DNA from: an uncultured Ruminococcus sp.
GTDB taxonomy: Bacteria; Bacillota; Clostridia; Oscillospirales; Ruminococcaceae
Assembly: GCA_946612185.1 (NCBI GenBank)
Contig: CAMOEP010000196.1
Location: 1 to 5,044 of the forward strand
Length of the DNA stretch: 5,044 nt
Direction: 5' to 3'
Made by a program: the position numbers and the translations under genes. Under the pieces are notes generated by a model. That model did no database searches. It saw only the letters and a list, made by a program, of their open reading frames with translations, and was not told where the DNA came from. Below, piece by piece: positions 4,892 through 5,044 of the stretch; the first letter of the stretch is position 1; every line of letters starts with the position of its first letter.

Positions 4892-5044
4892 GCTTTCATG
4901 CAGGTTTCTCAGGGCAACAGCATTTACTTTCCATGATACATTTTCCGCCATACAGGAAAGCTGCCGGGAAATAAGAAGACATAAATTTTCGACCTATGGA
5001 TTTTAGGAAGACAGTGCCGGTAAAAATCGGCAAAGGTGGGGAAA
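4892..5044. other. Unassigned 3' region
   Basis: No gene, RNA or terminator can be supported here. On the plus strand an ATG at 4996 opens a frame of 16 residues to the edge but lacks a ribosome site. On the minus strand one frame is open from the edge to a stop near 4898-4900, about 48 codons, which could be chance or the tail of a gene entering from the right. Confidence 0.3.

Noticed and set aside
4489..4899. 136-codon minus-strand open frame opposite the deformylase gene
   Set aside because: It overlaps a gene with intact metal-binding motifs and its own promoter; no domain is recognisable in the reverse translation.
4898..5044. Minus-strand frame open from the right edge (about 48 codons)
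   Set aside because: It is short enough to occur by chance, has no recognisable motif, and its start lies outside the window.
1..5044. CRISPR array, tRNA, rRNA or complete insertion sequence
   Set aside because: I saw no regularly spaced direct repeats, tRNA cloverleaf, rRNA segments or transposase motifs on either strand.

Overview
The window suggests an anaerobic, low-to-mid GC Firmicute, most likely a clostridial gut or rumen bacterium of the Ruminococcus/Oscillospiraceae kind. I infer this from strong AGGAGG-type ribosome sites, near-consensus sigma-A promoters with 17-nt spacers, a rubredoxin-first ('reverse') rubrerythrin, a small anaerobic ribonucleotide-reductase tail protein and the short clostridial type of peptide deformylase. 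No species call is possible from the sequence alone.

Layout, left to right. (1) Positions 1-1446, minus strand: a two-gene ABC exporter unit, ATPase then ABC-2 permease (cut by the window edge), joined by an ATGA stop/start overlap. It is driven by a perfect TTGACA-17-TATAAT promoter that carries an 8-bp-arm dyad over its -35 box. (2) Positions 1563-2552, minus strand: uppP, undecaprenyl-diphosphate phosphatase, with its own consensus promoter inside the 3' end of the preceding gene and a strong intrinsic terminator. (3) Positions 2549-4239: a divergent locus with a cysteine-rich Crp/Fnr-family regulator on the minus strand. On the plus strand is an 87-residue protein equivalent to the glycyl-radical C-terminal end of anaerobic ribonucleotide reductase (NrdD), followed by rubrerythrin and a strong terminator. 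(4) Positions 4240-4890: a small fold-back sequence, a good promoter and a 137-residue peptide deformylase-like gene. (5) From about 4892 to the end no gene can be supported.

The most interesting part is region 3. The two divergent promoters overlap at their -10 boxes, so they probably exclude each other. A perfect palindrome GTTGCA-AA-TGCAAC, with the 14-bp 5-4-5 geometry of FNR-type boxes, lies exactly at -41.5 of the predicted plus-strand start site, the classic class II activator position. The same palindrome lies at about +19.5 of the regulator's own start site, a roadblock position. The simplest reading is a self-limiting Crp/Fnr switch that turns on a stand-alone NrdD glycyl-radical-like domain together with a peroxide/oxygen-reducing rubrerythrin. 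That would be an oxygen-damage response in which rubrerythrin removes the oxidant and the small protein may act as a spare part for NrdD, by analogy with GrcA (YfiD) and pyruvate formate-lyase. The motifs and spacings are seen directly; the biological role is inference.
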